The translations under genes were made by a program, and so were the position numbers. DNA of 64,000 bases from Cutibacterium equinum (lineage in GTDB: Bacteria > Actinomycetota > Actinomycetes > Propionibacteriales > Propionibacteriaceae): contig NZ_CP115668.1 of assembly GCF_028021195.1 (NCBI RefSeq), positions 310,001 to 374,000 of the forward strand, written 5' to 3'. Positions 30,035 to 39,129 of the stretch are shown here, piece by piece; position 1 is the first letter of the stretch, and each line of letters opens with the position of its first letter. The notes under the pieces are model-generated. The model was given only the letters and a program-made list of their open reading frames with translations. It was not told where the DNA came from and searched no databases.

Positions 30035-30751
30035 TCACGGGTGCAGGTGGGCCATGAATGGCATGACCGGGGCGAGGAGACCGGTGCTCATCCAGAACAT
30101 GCCGAAAGCCATGGCGAAATCAGCCAGACCCGAGAGACGAATGGCCCGTGGCTCGGTGGCCACCACGTGACAGGTCGGGACCTTGCGGGGGTTCTCCGCC
30201 TTGCCGGTGATGGCTCGGAGCAGGCCAGCGATGGCCAGGGCCAGCAGAGCGACGACGAGGGGGATCCCGACGACGGCGAAGTTATGCATCGCGGCGTTCA
30301 TGGCTGTCTGCGCTGGGTGGCCCATGTGGGCATGGTCCATGCCGTGATCCATGTCGGTGTGGTTCATGGTCCCCATGCCAGTGTGGTTGGAAGCCGTCAT
30401 GGACATGGTGCGCATGGCGGCGAGGTGCCAGACCATCGCGGCGAACATGGCAGCGTGACCCCACGACGACCACGAGGACCGCCAGGCGGCCATGAACACC
30501 ATCCATGCCGTGCAGATGGCGAAGATGATGATCGGGGTCGTTGGTCCGCCAATGGCCACAACGAGGGGTTGCCACCATGACATGGGCACCATGAGGATCA
30601 TGGTCGCCGCCATGACGACGTGGACCCAGGTGGAGATCTTCGTGACGACGGTCGGTGCCTTGACGGCGTCGCGCACGGACCACACGAGTGACCATGAAAA
30701 GAGGATGAGAAGCCCGACGAAGGTGACGGGGGCCGAGGTCAGGGTGAACAT
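30035..30751 (-). CDS. Met/His-rich integral membrane protein (DUF5134 type)
   Basis: The 238-residue protein has about six or seven membrane segments. A central loop at about residues 115-155 is packed with Met and His (for example MNHTDMDHGMDHAHMGH). That composition is typical of copper- or other soft-metal-binding proteins. The family match is to actinobacterial DUF5134 proteins, some near copper genes. The ATG has AGGAG five bases upstream. Copper handling is inference from composition; no copper chaperone or ATPase gene is adjacent. Confidence 0.72.
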   Translation of the reverse strand: MFTLTSAPVTFVGLLILFSWSLVWSVRDAVKAPTVVTKISTWVHVVMAATMILMVPMSWWQPLVVAIGGPTTPIIIFAICTAWMVFMAAWRSSWSSWGHAAMFAAMVWHLAAMRTMSMTASNHTGMGTMNHTDMDHGMDHAHMGHPAQTAMNAAMHNFAVVGIPLVVALLALAIAGLLRAITGKAENPRKVPTCHVVATEPRAIRLSGLADFAMAFGMFWMSTGLLAPVMPFMAHLHP

Positions 30752-30870
30752 TCCGCTCCTGGGTTAGGATCCAGCCCTGCGCCGAATCACGCGATTCGTA
30801 AGGCTACCCTCTGCGACGTCGCCAGCGGGGTGGCGCGATGGGTCACTGCTCAGGATGGCACACTGGGGGC

Positions 30871-32271
30871 ATGGAGCACTACGACATCGTTGTCATCGGT
30901 TCGGGCTCGGGAAACACAATTCTGGATGAGGAATTTGCCGAGCGACGCGCCGCCATCATCGACTCGGGCATCTTCGGAGGCACCTGCCTCAACGTTGGCT
31001 GCATACCGACAAAGATGTTTGTGCTCCCGGCTGATCTTGCGACCTCACCGTCGGAGGCTGCCAAGCTGGGGGTCAATCTGCAGTTCCGTGGGGCATCCTT
31101 TCCCTCCATCCGTGACCGAATCTTCGGACGCATCGATCCCATTTCGCGCGGTGGGCTCGAATACCGTCAGGGTTTGGACAACATTGACGTCTACACCGAC
31201 GAGGCGAGGTTCGTCGATCCTCACACCCTCGAGGTCGGGGGCACTCGTATTACGGCTGACCAGATCGTCCTGGCAGCCGGATCGCGGCCCCGAGTCCCCG
31301 ACATTCTCGGCCTCGACGACCCGAGCCTGGCGGGATCGATTCACACCTCCGACACCATCATGCGGTTGGAGGAGTTGCCCCAGCGCCTGGTGATCCTCGG
31401 TGGTGGATTCATTGCTGCTGAGTTCGCCCACATCTTCTCCGCGCTGGGGTCCAGCGTCACGGTCATCAACCGGTCCGGGCGGATGCTGCGGCATGAGGAC
31501 CGGGAGATTTCTCGGCGGTTCACCGAACAGATTGGCCACTGTGTGAGGCTGCGGATGTCTGAGGATGTACTGGGTATCGATCGTGATCCGGGCGGTCACC
31601 TCGTGGTCCTGACGGTCGACGGTGACGGGGTCGACTACGACTATCCCGCTGATGTCGTCCTCAATGCCATGGGTCGGGTGCCCAATGGTGATCGTCTCAA
31701 CCTGACCGCTGCCGGGGTCGACGTCGACGAGGACGGATTCGTTGTCGTCGATGAGCACCAGCGGACCAGCGTCGAGCACATCTGGGCCCTTGGCGACGTC
31801 TGCTCTCACTGGGAGCTCAAGCATGTGGCCAACCATGAGGCCCGGGTGGTGCGTCACAACCTGCTACACCCTGACGACCTGGCCAGTTCTGATCACCGGT
31901 TCGTGCCTCATGCGGTGTTCTCGAATCCTCAGGTCGCCTCGGTGGGTGCGACCGAGCAAGAATTGTTGCAGTCCGACACCCCCTACGCCGCATACCTTCA
32001 GGAGTACGCGGGCGTCGCCTACGGCTGGGCGATGGAGGACGAGGGGCACTGCGTCAAACTGCTGGGAGACCCACGGACGAGGACGCTGCTGGGCGCCCAC
32101 ATCATCGGGCCGCAGGCATCGACGCTCATCCAGACCTGCATTCAGGGGATGAGCGCCGGCCAGACGGTCGGTGAGATGGCACGGGGACAGTACTGGATAC
32201 ACCCCGCCCTGCCCGAGGTCGTGGAAAACGCCCTCCTCGGCCTCGACAAGAAGTTTGACGACGCCGAGTGA
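30871..32271 (+). CDS. mtr: Mycothione reductase
   Basis: This flavoprotein disulfide reductase keeps mycothiol, the actinobacterial low-molecular-weight thiol, reduced. The redox pair is Cys39 and Cys44 in GGTCLNVGCIPTKM. The FAD motif is VVIGSGSG, the NADPH motif VILGGGFIAAEF, and the active-site His-Glu is in HPALPEVVENALL. The length of 466 residues fits. ATG at 30871 is preceded by CACACT-GGGGGC, a weak -10-like arrangement or weak ribosome site. No mycothiol synthesis genes are in the window. Confidence 0.92.
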   Translation: MEHYDIVVIGSGSGNTILDEEFAERRAAIIDSGIFGGTCLNVGCIPTKMFVLPADLATSPSEAAKLGVNLQFRGASFPSIRDRIFGRIDPISRGGLEYRQGLDNIDVYTDEARFVDPHTLEVGGTRITADQIVLAAGSRPRVPDILGLDDPSLAGSIHTSDTIMRLEELPQRLVILGGGFIAAEFAHIFSALGSSVTVINRSGRMLRHEDREISRRFTEQIGHCVRLRMSEDVLGIDRDPGGHLVVLTVDGDGVDYDYPADVVLNAMGRVPNGDRLNLTAAGVDVDEDGFVVVDEHQRTSVEHIWALGDVCSHWELKHVANHEARVVRHNLLHPDDLASSDHRFVPHAVFSNPQVASVGATEQELLQSDTPYAAYLQEYAGVAYGWAMEDEGHCVKLLGDPRTRTLLGAHIIGPQASTLIQTCIQGMSAGQTVGEMARGQYWIHPALPEVVENALLGLDKKFDDAE

Positions 32272-32348
32272 TTCCCGAGCCGAACGGTAGCGGCGAGTCC
32301 TGGCCTACCCCGGGGTTCTGACGACGATGACGCGGTCGCCCGTGCCCG

Positions 32349-33119
32349 TCACATCGGCATCTTGCCCATGACGATCCGGTCGTCGAACCACTGCCAGATC
32401 TGAGCGGTCTCGGTGAACCCGGCTGCACGCATCGACGCGAGATGGAACTCGGTGTTGACCTTCGGCGTGACGGCCTTGTCAGACCAGCGTCGTCGGTATT
32501 CCTCGGCCTCCGCATCCCATCCCGGCATGGCCAGGGCCGCGTCCCACCACTCCTGCCAGGACATCGCCCCGTCGTTTCGCATCTGCGCTGCGACGCGATC
32601 CCGTTCCGCTGGTGCCAATTCGGCCAAGAACGGCTCAGTGGCCTTGTCGAAGAACAGGTGGTCGGCATTGAGCAGGATCCCGCCGGGAGCCAGCACGGAG
32701 GCAATCTCTCTGTGCACTCTGGTCAGTTCATCGGGTGTGAACCAGTGCAGGGCCGTCGCGCTGATGGCGGCGTCGAAGGGGTCCTCGGCCCACCGGGCCG
32801 CCCATCCGGGCTCCCGCAGGTCAACATCGACGATCTCAACCCGGTCTGGGTGCGGCGTCGTCTCCCGGAACAACCGCATGAGCACGGGGTCGCGATCAAC
32901 TCCGACGCACCTGGCGTCCCCAAATCGCTGCGTGACTGCGTTGGACAAGGATCCTGGGCCACAGCACACGTCGAGGACGCGCAACGGATGATCGAGTTTC
33001 GTGGCCAATCCGGCCAGGACGTCCATCATGCAGCGGGTACGAGCCTCGCGGAACTCAACGTAGACCCTCTGCTGGGCGTCCCAGGCCTGGAGAAGCTGGT
33101 GGGGTGTCAGTGAGGTCAC
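32349..33119 (-). CDS. SAM-dependent methyltransferase
   Basis: The 256-residue protein has a class I methyltransferase core: motif I VLDVCCGPGSLSNA, the acidic residue in CVGVDRDPVL, and DAAISATALHWF. The C-terminal half (SDKAVTPKVNTEFHLASMRAAGFTETAQIWQWF) is a small-molecule methyltransferase type. The substrate is unknown. The start overlaps the stop of the siderophore-binding lipoprotein gene by four bases, so it is the last gene of the iron operon, but that does not fix its job. Confidence 0.83.
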   Translation of the reverse strand: MTSLTPHQLLQAWDAQQRVYVEFREARTRCMMDVLAGLATKLDHPLRVLDVCCGPGSLSNAVTQRFGDARCVGVDRDPVLMRLFRETTPHPDRVEIVDVDLREPGWAARWAEDPFDAAISATALHWFTPDELTRVHREIASVLAPGGILLNADHLFFDKATEPFLAELAPAERDRVAAQMRNDGAMSWQEWWDAALAMPGWDAEAEEYRRRWSDKAVTPKVNTEFHLASMRAAGFTETAQIWQWFDDRIVMGKMPM

Positions 33120-34135
33120 TTTTTCTCCACGAGCTCGTGCAGCTTCTTGGCACCTGTGATGGACGAGGGGGACGGCGGGTCAGTCAGAGAGAACGGCAGC
33201 ACGACAACACGGCCATTCTTGACGGCGTCGAGCTCCTTGGCACCCTTGAATCCCAGGAAGGTTGGCTCGACCTTCGAGGCATCTCCGTCACCAGCGAGCA
33301 GCACGATCCACTTCGGGTTCTTGTGCAACACGTCCTCCATGGAGGCGTCGAAAACCCGCGTGGAATTGTCACTGTAGAGGTTCTTCAAGCCGTTCGCTTC
33401 CAGGATGGGCTGCACCATGCTGGACGAACCGTAGGTGTAGAACTCGGTGCTACCCGGTGTGATGTAGAGGGCGGCCGCACCGTCCTTGGCTCCCGACCCG
33501 GCCTGGGACTCGATCTTCTTGATGTCGCCGTCGAGGTTCTTGTTGACCTCCTTGGCCTTGTCCGAGACGTTGAAGATGTTCGCGATTTTCGTCACCTCCT
33601 GGGTCACCAGGGAGAAGGTGGCCGGCGATGCGGGGGCCTTGTCAGTGCACAAGGCGTCAGGGCTGTACATCTTGACGCCGGCCTTGCGCAGAGCTGCCCT
33701 GTCGACACCGGTGTCATAGCCAATGACCAGATCCGCGCGCTGGTCGAGGATCGTCTCAGTGGACACCTTGGCGCCGCCGGTGTCGAGCTCCTGGGAAGCG
33801 ATCTGCGGAATGGCCTTGATCTTGGCCAAGGAGTCGGCGTCGAAGGCACTATCCTTGATCTGTCCAGCGCGACCAATGACGTGGTCAAGCACGCCGAGGG
33901 CTGCCATAGTCGAGGCGTCGGTGTCTCCCAACATGATGACCCGCTTGGGGACGTCGGTGAAGGTCAGTTTCTCGTTGCAGCTCATGACTGTCCTGGCCGG
34001 TGCGGAGGAGGACGAGGCCGACGGAGAGGGTTTCTGGGTCGAGGACCCAGCGCAGGCGCTCATGGACAGGCCGCACAGTCCTACAAGGGTTGCCGCTAGT
34101 GCGCGAGTTGCGCGGCGGGTTCGAAGCGTGGACAT
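33116..34135 (-). CDS. Iron-siderophore ABC transporter substrate-binding lipoprotein
   Basis: The protein has a signal peptide with lipobox LSMSAC (lipidated Cys28), a Ser/Pro linker, and a bilobal FepB/TroA-like fold beginning NEKLTFTDVPKRVIMLG and continuing with ILDQRADLVIGYD. It captures a ferric siderophore or heme outside the membrane; the ligand is not determinable. The frame opens at 34150, but the ATG at 34135 has AAGGAG seven bases ahead. Length is 339 residues. It follows the ATPase gene by 11 bases. Confidence 0.88.
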   Translation of the reverse strand: MSTLRTRRATRALAATLVGLCGLSMSACAGSSTQKPSPSASSSSAPARTVMSCNEKLTFTDVPKRVIMLGDTDASTMAALGVLDHVIGRAGQIKDSAFDADSLAKIKAIPQIASQELDTGGAKVSTETILDQRADLVIGYDTGVDRAALRKAGVKMYSPDALCTDKAPASPATFSLVTQEVTKIANIFNVSDKAKEVNKNLDGDIKKIESQAGSGAKDGAAALYITPGSTEFYTYGSSSMVQPILEANGLKNLYSDNSTRVFDASMEDVLHKNPKWIVLLAGDGDASKVEPTFLGFKGAKELDAVKNGRVVVLPFSLTDPPSPSSITGAKKLHELVEKK

Positions 34136-34146
34136 GGTGTTCTCCT

Positions 34147-34905
34147 TCATCGTGGTGGATTGAACAAAAGATGGATGTGGCCGTTGTGGGAAATGCGGTC
34201 CACGTCAACCCGGTATATCCGTGACAGCAGATCGGGTTGGAGGACCTCCTCGCAAGGGCCTGACGCGACGAGGCGGCCTTCATCGAGCAAGATCAACTGG
34301 TCGCAGGCCCGAGCAGCCAGATTGAGGTCATGGAGCACGATGACGGTGGTGGCGTCAATGGTTTTGACCAAGTCGAGTAGGGCGAATTGATGGCCGATGT
34401 CGAGGTGATTGGTGGGCTCGTCAAGGAGCAGATGTCCGGCCTGTTGGGCGATGGCTCGGGCAACGAGAACCCGCTGGCGTTCTCCTCCTGACAACTGGGT
34501 GACGAGTCGCTCGGCAAGGTTCGTCAAGTCGGTTCTGGTCAGGGCATCCTCGACGATCTCGCGATCGGCTGCGTCCCCATAACCCATGAGGGATCTGTGG
34601 GGGAGTCGTCCCAGGGCGACGGTGTCTCGTACGGTCAGTGGCAGGGCTTGATCGGGGATCTGCGAGACGACGGCGATCTCGCGGGCGATCTCGCGGCGGC
34701 TCATGGCTGACAGGTCATGGTCGCTGACGGTGACGTGCCCAGAGGCAATCGTGACGTTGTGGTACAGGGCAGACAACAAGGTCGACTTTCCTGCGCCATT
34801 GGGGCCGACGACCCCGATCGTCACGCCTTGGTCCGCGGAAAGATCGACGCCATCGAGGACAACCCGTTGTCCACGGCGAATGACCAGGTCAGATGCGGTG
34901 ATCAT
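34147..34905 (-). CDS. Iron-siderophore ABC transporter ATP-binding protein
   Basis: The 252-residue ATPase has Walker A GPNGAGKSTL, the Q-loop in VVSQIPDQALPL, signature LSGGERQRV, Walker B LLLDEPTNHLD and the switch His in IVLHDLNLAA. It is closest in style to FecE/FhuC/BtuD. It powers uptake through the FecCD permease gene that it overlaps by four bases. Confidence 0.93.
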   Translation of the reverse strand: MITASDLVIRRGQRVVLDGVDLSADQGVTIGVVGPNGAGKSTLLSALYHNVTIASGHVTVSDHDLSAMSRREIAREIAVVSQIPDQALPLTVRDTVALGRLPHRSLMGYGDAADREIVEDALTRTDLTNLAERLVTQLSGGERQRVLVARAIAQQAGHLLLDEPTNHLDIGHQFALLDLVKTIDATTVIVLHDLNLAARACDQLILLDEGRLVASGPCEEVLQPDLLSRIYRVDVDRISHNGHIHLLFNPPR

Positions 34906-35930
34906 GCCAGGGCCTCCCGTCTGACCAACACGAGGAGGAACGGCGCACCGAGCAGGCCCGTGATGACTCCGATGGGCAGCTCGGCGGGGCTGAACACGGT
35001 GCGCGAGAAGGTGTCAGCCCACACCAGGAAGACCGCCCCAGCCATCGCTGAGGAGGCCACCAGGTGGCGGTGGCCGTGCCCGATGAAGGACCGCATGAGG
35101 TGGGGGATGACCAGCCCGACGAAGCCAATACCTCCGCTGATCGCCACCGCGACGGCCACCCCGGCCGATACGGGGATCAGAAGCAGGATACGGGTCACCG
35201 CGGGGTCGATTCCCACGGCGGTGGCAGTGGAATCCCCGGACGCCAAGGCGTCAAGCCAGGGGGCGCAGGCCCACAGCAGCCCTGCGAGCACAACTGCCAC
35301 GACGATCATCGTCCACCCTTGCGCCCAGCTGGCTCGAGACAGGTCGCCGAGGGTCCAGAACATCACGGCGCGGGCGGTCTCGGCCGAGTCGGAGGAGAAG
35401 ATGATGAAGTTGGTGACGGCTTGGAAGATGAATCCCACTGCGAGGCCGGCGAGGACGAGGCGCAGGGTCGACGAGTTACGACCGCCTCCCATGAACAACA
35501 CGATCGCGGTGGACAGGAGTGCTCCCACAAAAGCCATCCCGGCTACTGCGAATGAGGAGGTGACCCCGATGATGATGATCGCTGCGGCGGCTCCCGATGA
35601 GGCTCCCGCACTGACGCCCAGGACGTAGGGTTCCGCGAGGGGGTTACGAACCACGGCCTGCAGGGCGACTCCGGCGACACCGAGGGTGGCGCCGACTCCC
35701 AGCCCAGTGACGATGCGAGGCATCCGGTTCTGCCACACGATCGCGTCAGTAATGCCATCCCATGTCAGGTGAACCGGAATGCCGCAGTGATCGGCCAAGA
35801 CTCCCAGGACCTGATCGATGGGTACCGGCGCGGCACCAAAGGCGATCGAGAGCACCGGGGTGAGCACGAGGAGAGCTACGAGCAGGGCAAAACGCGCCGG
35901 GGTATGGCGGTGAAGTCGAGCCAAGGACAA
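34902..35930 (-). CDS. Iron-siderophore ABC transporter permease (FecCD family)
   Basis: The 342-residue protein has about nine or ten membrane segments and the FecCD landmarks RNPLAEPYVLGVSAGAS and GFVGLVIPHLMRSFIGHGHR. The only start in this frame after an upstream stop is TTG at 35930 (or a TTG two codons later), with GAGAA nearby. The N-terminus LARLHRHTPARFALLVALLV looks normal. It is the first gene of a four-gene operon; only one permease is present, so it must homodimerise. A DtxR/IdeR-like box lies about 180 bases upstream. Confidence 0.9.
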   Translation of the reverse strand: MSLARLHRHTPARFALLVALLVLTPVLSIAFGAAPVPIDQVLGVLADHCGIPVHLTWDGITDAIVWQNRMPRIVTGLGVGATLGVAGVALQAVVRNPLAEPYVLGVSAGASSGAAAAIIIIGVTSSFAVAGMAFVGALLSTAIVLFMGGGRNSSTLRLVLAGLAVGFIFQAVTNFIIFSSDSAETARAVMFWTLGDLSRASWAQGWTMIVVAVVLAGLLWACAPWLDALASGDSTATAVGIDPAVTRILLLIPVSAGVAVAVAISGGIGFVGLVIPHLMRSFIGHGHRHLVASSAMAGAVFLVWADTFSRTVFSPAELPIGVITGLLGAPFLLVLVRREALA

Positions 35931-36111
35931 GCCGTTCTCGTCAGGGCCGAATCGCGCGGCCGTCGGGTAGATGCGGGCCGGGAGGTTTTCGGACTTGGCC
36001 TCGACCGAACGGGCGCCTTCCCGGTTTCCCAGTGGCTTGTCTGCCCGCCCGTCCGCCTTACCGCTGCGCGTCAGTCCCCGATTTGCACGAGGTTCCCTAC
36101 GCCGGACGCGG

Positions 36112-36130
36112 TTAGCTTAGCATTGGCTGA
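36112..36130 (-). promoter_or_regulatory. DtxR/IdeR-like iron operator
   Basis: The plus strand reads TTAGCTTAGCATTGGCTGA, which agrees with the 19-base IdeR/DtxR consensus TTAGGTTAGSCTAACCTAA at 13 of 19 positions, including the left half-site TTAGnTTAG. On the minus strand it contains TGCTAAGCT, a possible extended -10, so a bound repressor would block the promoter of the iron-siderophore operon. Confidence 0.5.
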
Positions 36131-36243
36131 CGCGAGATATTCGGCTGACCTCACATTCTTACTTCGGCCGCCTTCAGCACCCTCATGAGAGCGATGTGGC
36201 AGCCTCGGCCCTTTCCTGAGCATCGTCAGCGGGGAGAAGACGA

Positions 36244-36275
36244 CGAAGCCCCAGGGCGTCGTGCCTGGGGCTTCG
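36244..36275 (-). terminator. Terminator of the pst operon
   Basis: CGAAGCCCCAGG at 36244-36255 pairs perfectly with CCTGGGGCTTCG at 36264-36275 around an eight-base loop. It lies 20 bases after the pstB stop on the minus strand. There is no T-run, as is common in high-GC bacteria. Confidence 0.8.
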
Positions 36276-36295
36276 AGATTGAAGGGCGGATCGAC

Positions 36296-37072
<777 letters not shown>

Positions 37073-37090
37073 ATTCAGCTCTCTTTCGTG

Positions 37091-38023
37091 TCACTTGCCC
37101 ATGCGACGCATGTAGCGGCGGGAGACGCCACGGGCAATGAGGTTGAGTCCCATGACAAGGATGATGAGGGTGATCGCAGCGCCCCAGACCATCGGGGTGT
37201 CCACGCCGCCCTGGATGTAGGCGTTCGTGATGACGGTCGGCAAGGTCGCGAAGTTCGGGGTCGACGGGTTGAAGGTCAACTCGGTGTTGAACTGCAACAA
37301 CACGATCAGCGGTGCCGTCTCACCCATGACTCGGGCCAGGCCGAGCACGATACCGGTGAGAATGCCGGTCATCGAGGTAGGCAGGACGACCCTCACGATC
37401 GTCTTCCACTTGGAGACTCCCAGGGCGAAGGAGGCTTCGCGCAGTGAGTCTGGCACCAGCTTGAGCATCTCCTCGGTGGATCGCAGCACCGTCGGCACCA
37501 TGAGGATCATGAGGGCCAAGGATGCGGCCCAGGCCGACTGGGTCCCGCCGAGAGTGGTGACGACCACGGCGAAGATGAACAGGGCGGCAACGATCGAGGG
37601 CACACCGGTCAACACGTCGACGGCAAAGCTGACGACTTTGGCGATTTTCGTGCCTCGCGCGTACTCGACCAAGAAGATGGCGGTCAGCAGAGCGATCGGC
37701 ACGGAGATGATCGAGGTGATGAGACCGATCTCGATGGTTCCGACGATGGCGTGGATGGCTCCCTGCTCGACGAGTTCCCAGGACGGGTCCATCGAGTGGC
37801 TCCACCACGAGGCATGGAACAGTGACCCAATACCGCGTCGGATGGCCGCGAATAGCAGCCAGACCAGCGGGATGACGGCCAGCAAGGTGGCGACGATCAT
37901 GAAGACCGAGGCGCAACCGCTCTTCGTGGTCCGTTTGCCGGACGGACGGGAGAGGTCCAGCTTGCCGGCCTCCGGAGCGTTCTCGGCGTGTGCAGGAATG
38001 TGTTCGGGGGTGGTGGCGCTCAT
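37091..38023 (-). CDS. pstA: Phosphate ABC transporter permease PstA
   Basis: The 310-residue protein has six membrane segments and the EAA-type cytoplasmic loop ASFALGVSKWKTIVRVVLP. It begins with a polar cytoplasmic tail of about 45 residues. The ATG overlaps the pstC stop by four bases. Confidence 0.95.
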   Translation of the reverse strand: MSATTPEHIPAHAENAPEAGKLDLSRPSGKRTTKSGCASVFMIVATLLAVIPLVWLLFAAIRRGIGSLFHASWWSHSMDPSWELVEQGAIHAIVGTIEIGLITSIISVPIALLTAIFLVEYARGTKIAKVVSFAVDVLTGVPSIVAALFIFAVVVTTLGGTQSAWAASLALMILMVPTVLRSTEEMLKLVPDSLREASFALGVSKWKTIVRVVLPTSMTGILTGIVLGLARVMGETAPLIVLLQFNTELTFNPSTPNFATLPTVITNAYIQGGVDTPMVWGAAITLIILVMGLNLIARGVSRRYMRRMGK

Positions 38024-39024
38024 CGCTTGACTCCCTTCGCCGCGATCATGCGGGCAGCCGCGTTGACCACGAAGGTAATGACGAACAGGGCCAGGGCCGA
38101 CGCCACCAAGGCGCCCAGCGAGGTGGGATCGCTGATGGCCTCGGAGAAGTTACCGGCGATCTTCGAGGCGAAGGTCTCGCCGCCGACGAAGATCGACAGA
38201 TTGAGCTTCTGTTTGAGAGCCATGGGGCTGATCGTCTGCAAGATCAGGGTGACGGCCAGTGTCTCGCCCAGAGCACGTCCCAGACCGAGCATGGCTCCCG
38301 AGATGATTCCGGAGCGGGAGTGGGGGAGCACCGCGAGCTTGATGACTTCCCAGCGCGTCGATCCCAGAGCCAGCGCAGCCTCAACCTGGTCGTGCGGGGT
38401 CTGAGCCATGACATCGCGGCTGACGGCGGTGATGATCGGCAGAATCATGATGGCCAGAACGAGGCTGGCGAGGTAGACCGTGCCGGTGGCGGAGGACCAG
38501 GACTCGTCCTCAGCGAAGATCGGGATCCAACCGAGCACCGAGATGATGGCGGTACGCAAGCCGTTGACGATGCTTGAGGATCCGAAGACGATACCGCCCC
38601 ACAGACCGAAGACGATCGAGGGCACAGCGGCCAGCAGGTCGACGACGAACGCGACGGGGCTGGCGAGCTTCTTGGGTGCCAGTTGGGTGATGAAGAGGGC
38701 GATGCCCACGGAGAGAGGAACCGCGATGAGTAGGGCAAGCAGGGACGAGATGACCGTCGTCCACAGCAGGGCCTGAATACCGAAGGCCGGTGGATTCTGG
38801 TCGGTCGTCCAGGCGCGAGAGGTGAAGAAGTTGTCGGTGTTTGCCGACAGGGTCGGTGCCGCCGTCTTGATGAGGAAGATGAACATCAGGATGACGATGA
38901 TGGCCAGCGCAATGGCGATGACCGACGAGGTGCCGGCGAAAATCCTGTCCCCGACTCTGGACACCGGCTTCATACGGGACGCGGCTGTTGGTTTCCGCTG
39001 CGCCGTCGATGTGGTTTCAGCCAT
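38020..39024 (-). CDS. pstC: Phosphate ABC transporter permease PstC
   Basis: The 334-residue protein has six membrane segments and the permease loop AALALGSTRWEVIKLAVLP. It pairs with PstA. The ATG has GAAGGAAG upstream. A strong hairpin separates it from pstS, so pstCAB is expected at lower level than the binding protein. Confidence 0.95.
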   Translation of the reverse strand: MAETTSTAQRKPTAASRMKPVSRVGDRIFAGTSSVIAIALAIIVILMFIFLIKTAAPTLSANTDNFFTSRAWTTDQNPPAFGIQALLWTTVISSLLALLIAVPLSVGIALFITQLAPKKLASPVAFVVDLLAAVPSIVFGLWGGIVFGSSSIVNGLRTAIISVLGWIPIFAEDESWSSATGTVYLASLVLAIMILPIITAVSRDVMAQTPHDQVEAALALGSTRWEVIKLAVLPHSRSGIISGAMLGLGRALGETLAVTLILQTISPMALKQKLNLSIFVGGETFASKIAGNFSEAISDPTSLGALVASALALFVITFVVNAAARMIAAKGVKR

Positions 39025-39062
39025 GGGCTTCCTTCGTCGCGTTCATGGTTGTTGTCGTAGGT

Positions 39063-39094
39063 GGGGCGGGAGGACGTGTGCGTCCTCCCGCCCC
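39063..39094 (-). terminator. Strong intra-operon hairpin between pstS and pstC
   Basis: A 14-bp perfect stem, GGGGCGGGAGGACG (39063-39076) with its complement at 39081-39094, encloses the tetraloop TGTG. It lies 36 bases after the pstS stop and 39 bases before the pstC start. It probably stabilises the pstS message and terminates most transcripts. Confidence 0.85.
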
Positions 39095-39129
39095 AGAGTA
39101 CCGGGATCAGATGACCCGGGCGAAGTTGA

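Larger units (their letters stand above)
35931..36295. other. Intergenic region between pstB and the iron operon
   Basis: This 365-base gap carries the pst-operon terminator at its right end and a DtxR/IdeR-like site at 36112-36130. Between the site and the TTG start of the permease lies about 180 bases with no reading frame I believe. That stretch may be a 5' leader, or the promoter may lie closer than the box. No RNA gene was recognised. Confidence 0.6.

Noticed and set aside
39063-39094. Hairpin after pstS read as a regulatory RNA gene
   Set aside because: The 32 bases form only a simple stem-loop in an intercistronic gap, which fits terminator or attenuator function better than an independent RNA.
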